Below, piece after piece: positions 9,575 to 17,697 of a stretch of 64,000 bases of DNA. Origin of the DNA: Sutcliffiella horikoshii. Its GTDB lineage: Bacteria > Bacillota > Bacilli > Bacillales > Bacillaceae_I. Position numbers and translations under genes: made by a program. Below the pieces are notes generated by a model that ran no database searches, was not told where the DNA came from, and saw nothing but the letters and a program-made list of their open reading frames with translations. The stretch's first letter is position 1; every line of letters begins with the position of its first letter. Location of the stretch: positions 104,151-168,150 of the forward strand of contig NZ_VTEV01000008.1 in assembly GCF_008180725.1 (NCBI RefSeq). The letters are read 5' to 3'.

Positions 9575-9769
9575 CTAACTTTTAATGGGTTCATCGCTTG
9601 TGGAAATATGTTTGTACACGGAGATGTTTTGAAGAATACTGACAACCATAAGAACGAACATCATCCAAAAATAACCTATGTCTTGAATGACGAATGCAAT
9701 AACGGATGCCACTAGCATAAGAAAGCTTGCCATAATACTAATTACAAAGACTATTTTACTCAGACCCAA
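9575..9769 (-). CDS. Small two-segment membrane protein, unknown
   Basis: 64 residues starting at a TTG (9769) that follows AAGGAGGAGATGTAGC, a strong and well-spaced ribosome site. Two hydrophobic segments (about residues 5-27 and 31-50) are joined by a short loop with DIGYFW, and the C-terminus is polar. No homologue is recognised. It stands alone between unrelated genes. Confidence 0.6.
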   Translation of the reverse strand: MGLSKIVFVISIMASFLMLVASVIAFVIQDIGYFWMMFVLMVVSILQNISVYKHISTSDEPIKS

Positions 9770-9785
9770 AGCTACATCTCCTCCT

Positions 9786-10001
9786 TAACTATAGAAGTAT
9801 AACATAGTAAAAAGTATTCGGTACCTTTATACCCATGATTAGGGAAAGGTATGTTTGTAATTATACAATAAAATTGGTAATTTCATCATTACAGTTATGT
9901 AAAAAATTCGCAAAACGAAGTATTCAATAAAATGGACGATAAATAAAAGGAAAAGGTTCTTCAAAAATGGAATAGGAATCTAAAAATGAAAGATAAAATT
10001 A
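9786..10001. other. Intergenic stretch without a recognisable gene
   Basis: About 215 bp, very A/T-rich, between the small membrane protein and the lipoprotein gene. I see no ORF with a ribosome site and no strong hairpin. It probably contains only the promoter of the minus-strand gene ending at 9575. Confidence 0.5.
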
Positions 10002-10670
10002 TTATCTTTCATTAATTTTTATTAACTTATGAACATCTTTTAATACTTCCGCTTCCACTTCATGTCGGATCCACCCTACATTTGGTGCAAAAGCTGAATT
10101 GCCCTTGCGTAAAGTGTTTCCATCCTTGTCTTTCTCTTCGAAATCAATAACTATACAATCTTTAAAAGTCTTGGCAGGGGTTTTTATTTCCGCATCGACT
10201 TCCCGAATGTGATACGTTATCTTAAGATCAAAATCTTTCATTTCCTCAGTCCACGAATTGCTTGCTTCCAAGGGATAGGCTATAATTTTTGTTTTTGGGA
10301 ATTTCTTAATATCTGTAGCATCCCACTCAGAGGGGAATTCTTCAGACAATACGATATATCCATATATTCCATCTTTTGTTTCTTCATAAAAGTTGCTTGT
10401 TTCCTTAATATCAGATGAAGATTCGGCAGACTCCAGGTCAATGACAGTTCTAACTTCAACTATTTCACTATTTGGAACTCGACTGTATACTACTCTATAA
10501 TCTGTATGCCCTTTTTCCTCTATATAGCGTCGGAAAGAATAATCCCCTGAAGTTGGTAATATTGGAGCTGGATCTTTTGCCTTTGTTTGGCTTCCTTCGC
10601 TTTCTGTCCCGCACCCAGCCGGAAGTATGGTACAAAGCGCAATGAAAAGAATAATAAGTACATTTCTCAA
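10002..10670 (-). CDS. Lipoprotein of unknown function
   Basis: 222 residues from a TTG at 10670, chosen because AAGGAGGAGTTGAA precedes it. The N-terminus is a lipoprotein signal peptide with lipobox LPAGC, so Cys is lipidated and the protein sits on the outer face of the membrane. The mature domain is acidic and beta-rich in appearance, with SAFAPNVGWIRHEVEAEV near the end, a pattern seen in secreted proteins that resemble a DUF-type beta-sandwich. Function is unknown. It lies downstream of two other small exported proteins on the same strand (10731 and 11195), which may form a unit. Confidence 0.7.
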   Translation of the reverse strand: MRNVLIILFIALCTILPAGCGTESEGSQTKAKDPAPILPTSGDYSFRRYIEEKGHTDYRVVYSRVPNSEIVEVRTVIDLESAESSSDIKETSNFYEETKDGIYGYIVLSEEFPSEWDATDIKKFPKTKIIAYPLEASNSWTEEMKDFDLKITYHIREVDAEIKTPAKTFKDCIVIDFEEKDKDGNTLRKGNSAFAPNVGWIRHEVEAEVLKDVHKLIKINER

Positions 10671-10730
10671 TTCAACTCCTCCTTGAAAGGTTAAAGTTGA
10701 AGATAGTGTACCCATTATCCCATTTTTTAG

Positions 10731-11141
10731 TTAATCTATTCCCAGCATTTCTAAAAACGGTTCGGAATCTTCACTAAAGTAGTAAAACATAGGTTGATCT
10801 TTCTCGTTGAAGATTAGCATATAGGGCTTTACTGCATCCGGAAAAATAAAAATAACTTGATTGACAGGCTGTTTAAATACTTTCGTTTCAATTTCTTCAG
10901 CAGGATCAAAAATAACTTTAATCATAAACCCAGTTTTAGGGGTAGGGTTAAGGTTTGGATACAGGGAATCTGCACTTTTTACAAGCTTTAGTGTTTCTTC
11001 CTTGTTTTTCTCATTCAGAGGGACGGATTTAATAACTTTTCCTTGAGTAACATCAAAGACTTCTATTGGAAGCGGCTGAGCAGTAAAGGTCATGGGAAAA
11101 GCACCACAGAAGAGCAATAGAAGCAAAAATATCTTCTTCAT
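10731..11141 (-). CDS. Small secreted protein of unknown function
   Basis: 136 residues from the ATG at 11141, preceded by AGAGGTGATATT. The N-terminal KKIFLLLLLFCGAFPMTFTA is a Sec signal peptide without a lipobox Cys at the usual cut site. The mature protein is ~115 residues and contains alternating hydrophobic strands (NQVIFIFPDAVKPYMLIFN) suggesting a small beta domain. No family recognised. It ends 60 bp before the lipoprotein gene on the same strand. Confidence 0.65.
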   Translation of the reverse strand: MKKIFLLLLLFCGAFPMTFTAQPLPIEVFDVTQGKVIKSVPLNEKNKEETLKLVKSADSLYPNLNPTPKTGFMIKVIFDPAEEIETKVFKQPVNQVIFIFPDAVKPYMLIFNEKDQPMFYYFSEDSEPFLEMLGID

Positions 11142-11194
11142 CAATATCACCTCTCTTGTAGTATGAAGCAAAAGAAGTGAAATCATGAGATACT

Positions 11195-11308
11195 TTAGTC
11201 TTCGTGTCCTAGAAACCGATATCCGATGTATAAAATCAGAAGGCAGCCCAAGGTAATTAAGATTAAATCATAACCGACACATGAAGATTGTAGACATAGT
11301 TCTCCCAT
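11195..11308 (-). CDS. 37-residue single-span membrane microprotein
   Basis: A short ORF begins MGELCLQSSCVGYDLILITL and ends GCLLILYIGYRFLGHED. The ATG at 11308 follows AATTGGGAGGATTTTT, a good ribosome site. A soluble 13-residue N-terminus with two Cys precedes one clear membrane span and a short charged tail, the typical layout of bacterial membrane microproteins. It is in line with the secreted protein at 10731. No homologue is recognised. Confidence 0.55.
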   Translation of the reverse strand: MGELCLQSSCVGYDLILITLGCLLILYIGYRFLGHED

Positions 11309-11400
11309 AAAAATCCTCCCAATTACAATTTTTTAACTATATGAAAAAGAAGGTAAGTTTATGCAGTGGTAAGCGGTTACAGGAAGTTGTATATAAATCG

Positions 11401-11438
11401 AAGTCGAACGGAAGCAGATGCCTTTGTTCGACTTTTTG
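11401..11438. terminator. Probable terminator after the lipoprotein gene at 11440
   Basis: AAGTCGAAC / GTTCGACTT is a perfect 9-bp stem with a ~16-nt loop. T residues follow on the plus strand; on the minus strand the tail is weaker (CGATTT). Confidence 0.55.
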
Positions 11439-11439
11439 T

Positions 11440-11793
11440 TTATTCCACTTTTTCTTTTTCGTCTTGAATTTTTTCTTTCAATAACGTGACAGCCTCTTCC
11501 TTGTCGTAGGTGAATAAAATCATGTCGTCGGTAAGATACCCTGTATATTCAAACACTATATAAGCGGGAGTATTCTCTATGTTGTAATCTGGATACTTCT
11601 CCGCTGCCTCATCTAACCCGATGACTAGGTCACTACCCCTGAGGATGCTTTCGATACCCTCGATCTCTGATAGTGATTCCTCTTCTTTTTGTTCGACCAC
11701 TTCAATATAAGAAAAACGATCAGGAATGTGTGTAGGCATACCACAGGCTGTTAGAAAAAGGAGGAATAAGGATAGAATAAAGATTTTCTTCAT
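11440..11793 (-). CDS. Small lipoprotein of unknown function
   Basis: 117 residues with a lipoprotein signal peptide, KKIFILSLFLLFLTAC, lipobox LTAC. The mature part is acidic and ends in a charged helix (KEKIQDEKEKVE). The start is supported by TGGAGGTGCTGATAA before ATG. It resembles other short surface lipoproteins in spore formers, but no named family is recognised. The gene is divergent from the DedA gene at 11921. Confidence 0.7.
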   Translation of the reverse strand: MKKIFILSLFLLFLTACGMPTHIPDRFSYIEVVEQKEEESLSEIEGIESILRGSDLVIGLDEAAEKYPDYNIENTPAYIVFEYTGYLTDDMILFTYDKEEAVTLLKEKIQDEKEKVE

Positions 11794-11920
11794 TTATCAG
11801 CACCTCCATTCTTTTAATATTCGACATAATTAGTAAAAACCCTTTTCTGATTTTAGTGCTTTTCGTGGACGTGCTCTCATACATTGTTAGGGACAACTCT
11901 CTTACAAATGAGGTGAGGAT

Positions 11921-12508
11921 ATGGAACAATTTTTTTTATCTGTTTTTGAATTTTTCACCACATTGGGAGTTTGGGGGATCGCTCTCGGTTTAATGGTGGA
12001 GGTCATTCCTAGCGAAATCGTCCTTGGATATGGTGGTTATTTAATTTCTATTGGGGAGATAGGATTTATGGGAGCGATGCTAGCAGGCGTGGTAGGGGGT
12101 ACACTGGCTCAGCTGTTTTTATACTGGGCAGGAAGTATTGGCGGTAGGCCATTTCTTGATAAGTATGGAAAGTACATATTGATTAAGCCAAAGCATTTGG
12201 ACATTTCGGAAAAGTGGTTTCAAAATTACGGACCGATTGTCATTTTCACAGCACGTTTTATCCCGGTGGTTAGGCACGCTATTTCCATTCCAGCTGGGAT
12301 AGCCAAAATGAAATTTTTTATTTTTTTGCTCTATACAGTGGCGGCGGTTATTCCGTGGACCTTTTTATTTTTATATATCGGCCTTCAACTAGGGGAAAAT
12401 TGGCGGGACATTAAACATGCTGCACAACCGCTAATCATTCCATTAATGATATTAATCATACTTGGCGCCATCACTTATTTTGTATTTGATAGAAAAAGAA
12501 CGGAATAG
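11921..12508 (+). CDS. DedA-family membrane protein, possible undecaprenyl-phosphate flippase
   Basis: 195 residues with four or five membrane segments. DedA hallmarks are visible: E-x-x-PSE near residue 28 (MVEVIPSEIVLGYGG), GG...AQLFLYWAGSIGGRPFLDKYGKY in the middle, and FTARFIPVVRHAISIPAG near residue 115, with the conserved Arg residues. Several DedA proteins are now known to return undecaprenyl phosphate across the membrane. The uppP-type gene starts 15 bp downstream, so the pair probably acts on the same lipid carrier. Ribosome site GAGGTGAGGAT precedes ATG. Confidence 0.88.
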   Translation: MEQFFLSVFEFFTTLGVWGIALGLMVEVIPSEIVLGYGGYLISIGEIGFMGAMLAGVVGGTLAQLFLYWAGSIGGRPFLDKYGKYILIKPKHLDISEKWFQNYGPIVIFTARFIPVVRHAISIPAGIAKMKFFIFLLYTVAAVIPWTFLFLYIGLQLGENWRDIKHAAQPLIIPLMILIILGAITYFVFDRKRTE

Positions 12509-12523
12509 GAAGGGGGAGAGGGT

Positions 12524-13303
12524 ATGTCCAAAATTGAAGCCTTTATATTGGGGGTTATTCAAGGATTAACGGAATTCCTGCCAATTTCAAGTACAGGTCA
12601 CCTATATTTAGGAAGAAACCTATTTGGTTTGCAAGAAGCAGGGTTATTGCTTGATACGATGCTTCACTTTGGAACGTTGATAGCTGTTCTTTATTTTTAT
12701 CGAGAAGAATTTTATAAAATCATACGCAATCCTTTTCATAAATTATCATTTTTGTTGGTTATCGGGACCATTCCGGCAGTTATTATTGGACTTGCTTTTA
12801 AAGATTATTTTGAGGAGATTTCCAAAACAGGCGTGACAATTGGCTGGGAGTTTCTGATTACAGGCGCTTTTCTTTGGTTTGCGGGTTCCATTAAAAAGGG
12901 TGCAAAAAAGATGGAGGATATTACCTGGAAGGACGCATTATTTATTGGATCTTTCCAGGCTGCTGCGATATTTCCGGCCATTTCAAGATCAGGGTTGACG
13001 ATTGTAGCAGGTTTGTTTCGGAAGTTGGATAGGGAAACAGCGGCATATTTTTCATTCTTGCTTTCAACACCGGCGATAGCAGGGGCTGTGTTTTTACAAA
13101 CTGTGGAAGTGGCTCAGGTCGGCAGGGAGGACATTTCTTTATCCTCGTTGATTATCGGAATTCTAGCATCTTGTTTCTTTGGGTATATTGCTGTGAAGTG
13201 GATGATTAACTATTTGAAAAAGCATTCTCTTCGTATGTTTGCGGTGTATGTGTGGGTTTTGGGAGTAGTGATTTTAGGGCTTCAATATTTTGGGTTGTTT
13301 TAA
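12524..13303 (+). CDS. uppP: Undecaprenyl-diphosphatase UppP/BacA (second copy)
   Basis: 259 residues with about seven or eight membrane segments. The signatures QGLTEFLPISSTGH near residue 14 and PAISRSGLTIV near residue 150 are present; the second has Ala where the family usually has Gly (PGxSRSG). It dephosphorylates undecaprenyl diphosphate during cell-wall carrier recycling and can give bacitracin tolerance. It is co-transcribed with the DedA gene (15 bp apart, ribosome site GGAAGGGGGAGAG). It is clearly diverged from the copy at 618, so the two are not a recent duplication. Confidence 0.93.
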   Translation: MSKIEAFILGVIQGLTEFLPISSTGHLYLGRNLFGLQEAGLLLDTMLHFGTLIAVLYFYREEFYKIIRNPFHKLSFLLVIGTIPAVIIGLAFKDYFEEISKTGVTIGWEFLITGAFLWFAGSIKKGAKKMEDITWKDALFIGSFQAAAIFPAISRSGLTIVAGLFRKLDRETAAYFSFLLSTPAIAGAVFLQTVEVAQVGREDISLSSLIIGILASCFFGYIAVKWMINYLKKHSLRMFAVYVWVLGVVILGLQYFGLF

Positions 13304-13308
13304 TCAGG

Positions 13309-13346
13309 ATAGGCCGTGTGCGTAAGAGGTACACGGCCTATTTTAG
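13309..13346 (+). terminator. Terminator of the DedA-UppP operon
   Basis: A perfect 11-bp stem, ATAGGCCGTGT / ACACGGCCTAT, closes on an 11-nt loop and is followed by TTTT. Confidence 0.88.
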
Positions 13347-13370
13347 GAAAGTCAGAAAGTATATATTACG

Positions 13371-13494
13371 GTTGATTTCCGTTTCAGGCGCTTCGCTTGC
13401 CTGCGGGCGGTCCGTGAGCCTCCTCGCTACGCTGCGGGGTCTCACCTGTCCCTTCCTCCCGCGGGCGTCTGCGCGCCTTCCACTCCAATCAACT
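13371..13494. repeat. Interspersed GC-rich element (GTTGATT...AATCAAC ends)
   Basis: A ~124-bp segment far more GC-rich than its surroundings begins GTTGATTTCCG and ends CCACTCCAATCAAC. Its inside is full of nested short inverted repeats (GGCGCTTCGCTTGCC, CCTCCTCGCTACGCTGCGGGG, CCCGCGGGCG). The start and inner blocks recur at 53243. It fills most of the gap between the UppP terminator and nrdB and carries no gene. Confidence 0.8.
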
Positions 13495-13526
13495 TAGATA
13501 TCCCATCCACGAATAGCTACTATTAT

Positions 13527-14570
13527 TTATAATTCATCAAATCCGTTGTCTACTACGTTTACTTTCGTGTATTGTCTGGACTTTTGTTCGAAGAAGTCGG
13601 ACTTTCCTAGGTCAACGTCTTCGTATGCTTTAATCCATTTCAAAGGATTGGTGCGGTAGCCTTCAAAAGGGCGCTTGAAACCAAGTTGATGGGCACGGAC
13701 GTTGGCATAAAATTTAATATATGCTTCCACATCTTCCAGTTCAATCCCTGCAAATTGATCACCGATAATATGTCTTGCCCACTCAATCTCCAGTTGTGCC
13801 GCCTCTTGAAAAGTCTCCTCCACAAATAGTTCCAGTCTATCTGTGTTGTGTTCTGGATATTCTTGAAGCACCTCTTTGAAGATTTTCACAAACAAATCCA
13901 CGTGAATTTGTTCATCCCTGTTAATGTAATTGATCATCGTACTGGAAGAGACCATTTTTTGATTTCTCGCCAGGTGATAAAAGAATGCAAAGCCTGAGTA
14001 GAAGAAGAGGCCTTCCAAGATCACATCATACACAATGGACTTTAGCAAATTTTCTACCGAGGGTGCTTCAGAGAATGCTTTGTATCCATCGGTAATAAAG
14101 TCATTTCTTTTTCTAAGGATGGGTTCTGTTCGCCAGTAATCAAACACTTCTTCTTGTTTCTTTCTCGGCACAAGGCTTGATAGGACGTAGGAGTAGGAAT
14201 GGTTATGGATTACCTCTTGCTGAGCTAACATAATCATTAAGGCGTTTAGACTGGAATCGGTCAAATAGTCCGCCACTTTTCCCGCATAGTCTGTCTGAAT
14301 GCTGTCAAGAAGTGCAAGGAGTCCGATAATTTTTAAGAATGCCTCCTGTTCCTGTGGAGACAGGTGAGGAAACTGCTTGATATCTTGGGACATATTTATT
14401 TCAAATGGCGACCAAAAGTTGGCGAGCATTTTTTTATATTTTGGATAAGCCCATGAAAATGCGACATCGTCCCAATTTAAGACATTGGAGCTTTTTCCGT
14501 TTATGATTTTGGTCGATCTATTTGGTGCATCCACATCCATTAAGATGCGTGTGTTTAGGTGAGCACTCAT
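13527..14570 (-). CDS. nrdB: Class I ribonucleotide reductase beta subunit
   Basis: 347 residues, normal length for the radical-generating R2 subunit. The ligand helices are visible: EKxxH-type pattern in AQQEVIHNHSYSYVL and, later, YINRDEQIHVDLFVKIF, where Glu and His bind the di-metal centre. R2 supplies the radical that NrdA uses to make deoxyribonucleotides under aerobic conditions. The C-terminus (NVVDNGFDEL) is the acidic tail that docks to NrdA. It lies 46 bp after nrdA, with ribosome site AAAGGAGAATGAAAT. The cobalamin riboswitch upstream suggests expression when B12 is short. Confidence 0.93.
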   Translation of the reverse strand: MSAHLNTRILMDVDAPNRSTKIINGKSSNVLNWDDVAFSWAYPKYKKMLANFWSPFEINMSQDIKQFPHLSPQEQEAFLKIIGLLALLDSIQTDYAGKVADYLTDSSLNALMIMLAQQEVIHNHSYSYVLSSLVPRKKQEEVFDYWRTEPILRKRNDFITDGYKAFSEAPSVENLLKSIVYDVILEGLFFYSGFAFFYHLARNQKMVSSSTMINYINRDEQIHVDLFVKIFKEVLQEYPEHNTDRLELFVEETFQEAAQLEIEWARHIIGDQFAGIELEDVEAYIKFYANVRAHQLGFKRPFEGYRTNPLKWIKAYEDVDLGKSDFFEQKSRQYTKVNVVDNGFDEL

Positions 14571-14616
14571 ATTTCATTCTCCTTTTTAGTTTGCTGAGTT
14601 CATGACTGATATCTGA

Positions 14617-16878
14617 CTAACTTGAACATGATTCACATTCCTCTAAATCTGAAGAGGTGGATCGCACGTAGTAAGTTGTTTTCAATTTTTGCTTCCATGC
14701 ATCAAGGTGAAGTTCAAGTAGAGCTTTGGCCTTCACAGTGTTCGTTACATAGAGATTAAAGGAAATGGCTTGGTCGATATGCTTTTGCCTTGCTGCATTC
14801 TGGGCAATGCTCCAGTGCTGATCAATATGATAAGCCGATTTATAAAACCAGGTTGTCTCTGCATTAAGGTCAGGTGCCGTAACTGGAATCTTGTAATCTT
14901 TTTTCTCTTCTGAATACACTTTAAGGAAAATAGGATCAATGCTAGCCGTGCTACCGGCAATGATGGATGTGGTCGCATTGGGGGCAACCGCCATAAGATA
15001 ACCGTTTCGGACCCCGTAATTGGTCACTTGTTCTTGAAGTTTTTTCCAATCTAGATTTGAGTCTGACCCATAATTCCGTTTATGGAAGTACTCACCGGTT
15101 TGCCAATCAGAACCTTCAAACGCAGGATATGATCCTTTTTCTTTTGCGAGAAGTGAGCTTGCTTGGATCGTGTAATAGGCAATTTTTTCGTAAAGCTCGT
15201 TTGCATAGTGCACTGCCTCGGTGGATTCCCATTTAATCCCTTCTAGGGCTAGCAAATGATGCCAACCGAATGTCCCCAATCCAACGGCACGATATTTTTC
15301 ATTGGTCATCTTTGCCTGTAGTACAGGTATGATGTTCAAATCAATAACATTATCAAGCATCCGAACTTGAATGGGAATAAGGCGTTCCAGTTGGCCTTCT
15401 TTCACAATCCGAGCAAGGTTAATGGAAGATAAATTACATACGACAAAGTCACCGGGGGTTTTAACAGTTATGATAGAGCCATTCTCTACATATTGCGTTT
15501 TCGTTGTGGTGGCACTTTGATTTTGTGTAATTTCCGTACATAAATTCGTGCAATAGATCATTCCTTTATGATGGTTTGGATTCATTCTGTTCACTTCATC
15601 ACGATAAAACATGAATGGACTGCCAGTTTCCAGTTGCCCCTTCATGATTGCTTTCATAATTTCAATGGCCGGCACTTTTTCTTTTGGGAGCGCAGGGTGA
15701 TTGACACATTCCTTATATTTTTCTCGGAAGCTGCCGCTACCTGTATTCTCATCAAAATAGTCCTCTAGTGAATAACCCATTAATTGCCTGACTTCATGTG
15801 GATCAAATAAATACCAGTCTCCTCTGTTTTCTACCTGCTCCATAAAAATGTCAGGAATACACACCCCAGTGAAGAGGTCATGTGTACGCATACGTTCATC
15901 CCCATTGTTGAGCTTACTGTCTAGAAAAGAAAAGATGTCTTTATGCCACACATCTAGATAGACTGAAATGGCCCCTTTTCGCTGACCTAGTTGATCGACA
16001 CTTACGGCCGTATTGTTCAATTGTTTCATCCATGGAATCACTCCACTTGAAACGCCTTTGAAGCCACGAATATCACTGCCCCGACTCCGTATTTTTCCAA
16101 GATAGACACCAAGGCCACCACCGGATTTTGAAAGATTAGCAATGTCTGTATTACTGTCGTAAATCCCTTGCAAGCTGTCATCAACTGTATCAATAAAGCA
16201 GCTTGAGAGCTGTCCGTAAGTTTTTCCAGCATTGGCAAACGTCGGCGTGGCAACAGTCATATACAAATTGCTTAATGCCCAATAAGTTTCTTTCACATAA
16301 TGTAATCTGTTGTGCTCTTCTTTTTGCATAAGGGTCATGGCAATAATCATGAATCGTTCTTGAGGCAATTCGAGTAAACGTTTATGATGATCCCGTGTTA
16401 AATAGCGGTCGGCTAACGTTTTAAGTCCGATATAGGTAAATAGATAATCTTTTTCAGGTTCAATGAAAGCCTCTAATTCTTTAATGTCATCAGGTGTGTA
16501 TGCTTGAAGAATTTGAGTTTGATAGATTTTTTGTTCTGTTAAGCTTTTGATCAATGAATAAAAATCGGTATAGGGTTTAGTGATCTTCCTGTTTTGACAC
16601 ACTTCTAGCTGTAGCTTTTTTGATAGTAGCCGTGATGCGACATAGGTCCAGTCTGGTTCAAGTTCGTCCACATGATTGAGAGCTTCTAGAATTAGTTGGT
16701 TTGTAAGTTCATGTTGATTGGATTGAAGGAGCAGTTTGTCCATAATCTTTTTAGCTTTTTGTAAAAAAGCGTTCGTATCTAGCATTGGAAACTCTGATAA
16801 AACAGTTTCTATAAGTTTCTGGTAATCTTGAAAGTTAGGTGCATTTTCTGTAGGTTCAGTCTTGGTATGTAAGGTCAT
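14617..16878 (-). CDS. nrdA: Class I ribonucleotide reductase alpha (catalytic) subunit
   Basis: About 753 residues from the ATG at 16878 (GGAG 10 bp upstream); a GTG at 16887 in the same frame is possible. This subunit reduces ribonucleoside diphosphates. Active-site features: SSCFIDTVDD and VCNLSSINLA carry the redox Cys pair, NLCTEITQN holds the N-x-C-x-E radical site, and the C-terminal CESC is the mobile dithiol reloaded by thioredoxin. The N-terminal ~90 residues look like a degenerate ATP-cone. nrdB follows. The upstream leader holds a cobalamin riboswitch, a terminator and an inserted repeat. Confidence 0.93.
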   Translation of the reverse strand: MTLHTKTEPTENAPNFQDYQKLIETVLSEFPMLDTNAFLQKAKKIMDKLLLQSNQHELTNQLILEALNHVDELEPDWTYVASRLLSKKLQLEVCQNRKITKPYTDFYSLIKSLTEQKIYQTQILQAYTPDDIKELEAFIEPEKDYLFTYIGLKTLADRYLTRDHHKRLLELPQERFMIIAMTLMQKEEHNRLHYVKETYWALSNLYMTVATPTFANAGKTYGQLSSCFIDTVDDSLQGIYDSNTDIANLSKSGGGLGVYLGKIRSRGSDIRGFKGVSSGVIPWMKQLNNTAVSVDQLGQRKGAISVYLDVWHKDIFSFLDSKLNNGDERMRTHDLFTGVCIPDIFMEQVENRGDWYLFDPHEVRQLMGYSLEDYFDENTGSGSFREKYKECVNHPALPKEKVPAIEIMKAIMKGQLETGSPFMFYRDEVNRMNPNHHKGMIYCTNLCTEITQNQSATTTKTQYVENGSIITVKTPGDFVVCNLSSINLARIVKEGQLERLIPIQVRMLDNVIDLNIIPVLQAKMTNEKYRAVGLGTFGWHHLLALEGIKWESTEAVHYANELYEKIAYYTIQASSLLAKEKGSYPAFEGSDWQTGEYFHKRNYGSDSNLDWKKLQEQVTNYGVRNGYLMAVAPNATTSIIAGSTASIDPIFLKVYSEEKKDYKIPVTAPDLNAETTWFYKSAYHIDQHWSIAQNAARQKHIDQAISFNLYVTNTVKAKALLELHLDAWKQKLKTTYYVRSTSSDLEECESCSS

Positions 16879-16921
16879 CTCTTCCACGCTCCACTTCGTT
16901 TAAAATAAAGGCTCTGTTAAA

Positions 16922-17113
16922 CACCGCTGTTGATGTACGCACTAGGCTTCGCTTTCCTAGGGGCGTTTGGGGAGCCTCCTCGGAAAAGCGCCTGCCGGGG
17001 TCTCCCCTAAACGCCATCTCCCTCAGGACAAGGAAGGCTTCGACAGCGAAACATCGCACGAAGAAAATGCGTAGCATTTTCGAGGAGTCTTCGCCTATTG
17101 CTCCAATCAACAG
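16922..17113. repeat. Interspersed GC-rich element in the nrdA leader
   Basis: About 190 bp with ends GCTGTTGAT and ATCAACAGC, an imperfect terminal inverted repeat. The interior shares CTTCGCTTTCCTAGGGGC, GAGCCTCCTCGG, CATCTCCCTCAGGA and GAGTCTTCGCC with the copies at 53.3, 54.6 and 61.7 kb. It lies between the terminator of the cobalamin leader and nrdA, so the nrd transcript must cross it. Confidence 0.85.
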
Positions 17114-17311
17114 CTAGGTAGCTGCAAAAATCAAGAGTAGGGTTATACAGAGCCAAAATAAAAAAATCCACTCAATGGTTGAGTGGATCAAACGATCATA
17201 GATAGAAGGAAAGAATGCAGGGAGGGGTTCGTAAAGAAATAGGTGAAGGGTATCACCAAAAATCAAAGAAAACCCTGTTCTGCTTTTACCATGTTCTATG
17301 TATCGTTTCAT
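17114..17311 (-). CDS. 65-codon leader ORF between cobalamin riboswitch and nrdA (uncertain)
   Basis: The ATG at 17311 follows CTTCGGGAGTTGAGAAG, a fair ribosome site 29 nt after the aptamer. The product begins MKRYIEHGKSRTGFSLIFGD and ends in one hydrophobic span (IEWIFLFWLCITLLLIFAA). No family is recognised; it does not show the His motif of CbtB cobalt-transport proteins. A strong terminator hairpin lies inside its codons 41-49, and the inserted repeat starts right after its stop. It may be a true small membrane protein, a leader peptide whose translation controls the hairpin, or a chance frame across leader RNA. Confidence 0.35.
   Translation of the reverse strand: MKRYIEHGKSRTGFSLIFGDTLHLFLYEPLPAFFPSIYDRLIHSTIEWIFLFWLCITLLLIFAAT
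17155..17188 (-). terminator. Intrinsic terminator in the cobalamin leader
   Basis: On the minus strand ATCCACTCAA pairs perfectly with TTGAGTGGAT around CCA, followed by TTTTTTATTTT. It lies ~150 nt past the aptamer and ~280 nt before nrdA, and is the likely off-switch of this leader. Confidence 0.9.
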
Positions 17312-17340
17312 CTTCTCAACTCCCGAAGAAAAGAAACTAA

Positions 17341-17512
17341 ATCGGTAAAGGCAGGTCTCCTGACTCGTGCTTCTTCCTATTCTGAGCCTTCCCATACAAG
17401 AGCCGTTAAGCGTTCATGTACAGTGGTTTCTCAAAATCGTCTGCACTTACAGTTGCGGGGACAGTTCCGGATTCTCACCGGATTCCCTATTAAGTCTATA
17501 AAAAGACACCTT
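17341..17512 (-). promoter_or_regulatory. Cobalamin (B12) riboswitch upstream of nrdA-nrdB
   Basis: Read on the minus strand the element has GGTGTCTTTT at the start, AGGGAATCCGGTGAGAATCC, the B12 box core CTGTCCCCGCAACTGTAA, and GAGTCAGGAGACCTGCC near the end. These are the conserved blocks of cobalamin riboswitches, in order. The downstream genes on this strand are nrdA and nrdB, which need no B12. B12-riboswitch control of class I reductase genes is known from Streptomyces; the logic is to switch off this enzyme when a B12-dependent class II reductase can work. Confidence 0.93.
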
Positions 17513-17657
17513 TAACGTAGAATGTCGAAATACTATATGTAGTTGTTAAGTTATCAGAAATCGTCTATATATGGTATGAATAAGAACGATAGTACTATCA
17601 TAAAGGAATCACAAACAAATGGCAAGACATTTTATGGAGGGTTCGACGTGAAGGCGG

Positions 17658-17697
17658 AAAATCCTGCCGGGGTCTGACCCCGGCAGGATTTTTTTAT
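17658..17697. terminator. Terminator palindrome after the STAS-domain gene
   Basis: AAAATCCTGCCGGGGTC pairs with GACCCCGGCAGGATTTT almost without a loop; runs of T or A on both sides allow bidirectional use. It overlaps the last codon of the gene ending at 17694. Confidence 0.85.

Noticed and set aside
13252..13497. 81-codon ORF after the second uppP
   Set aside because: It overlaps the uppP end, terminator and GC-rich repeat; no start signal.
16856..17110. 84-codon ORF across the repeat before nrdA
   Set aside because: It lies in the interspersed element and changes with each copy; no ribosome site.
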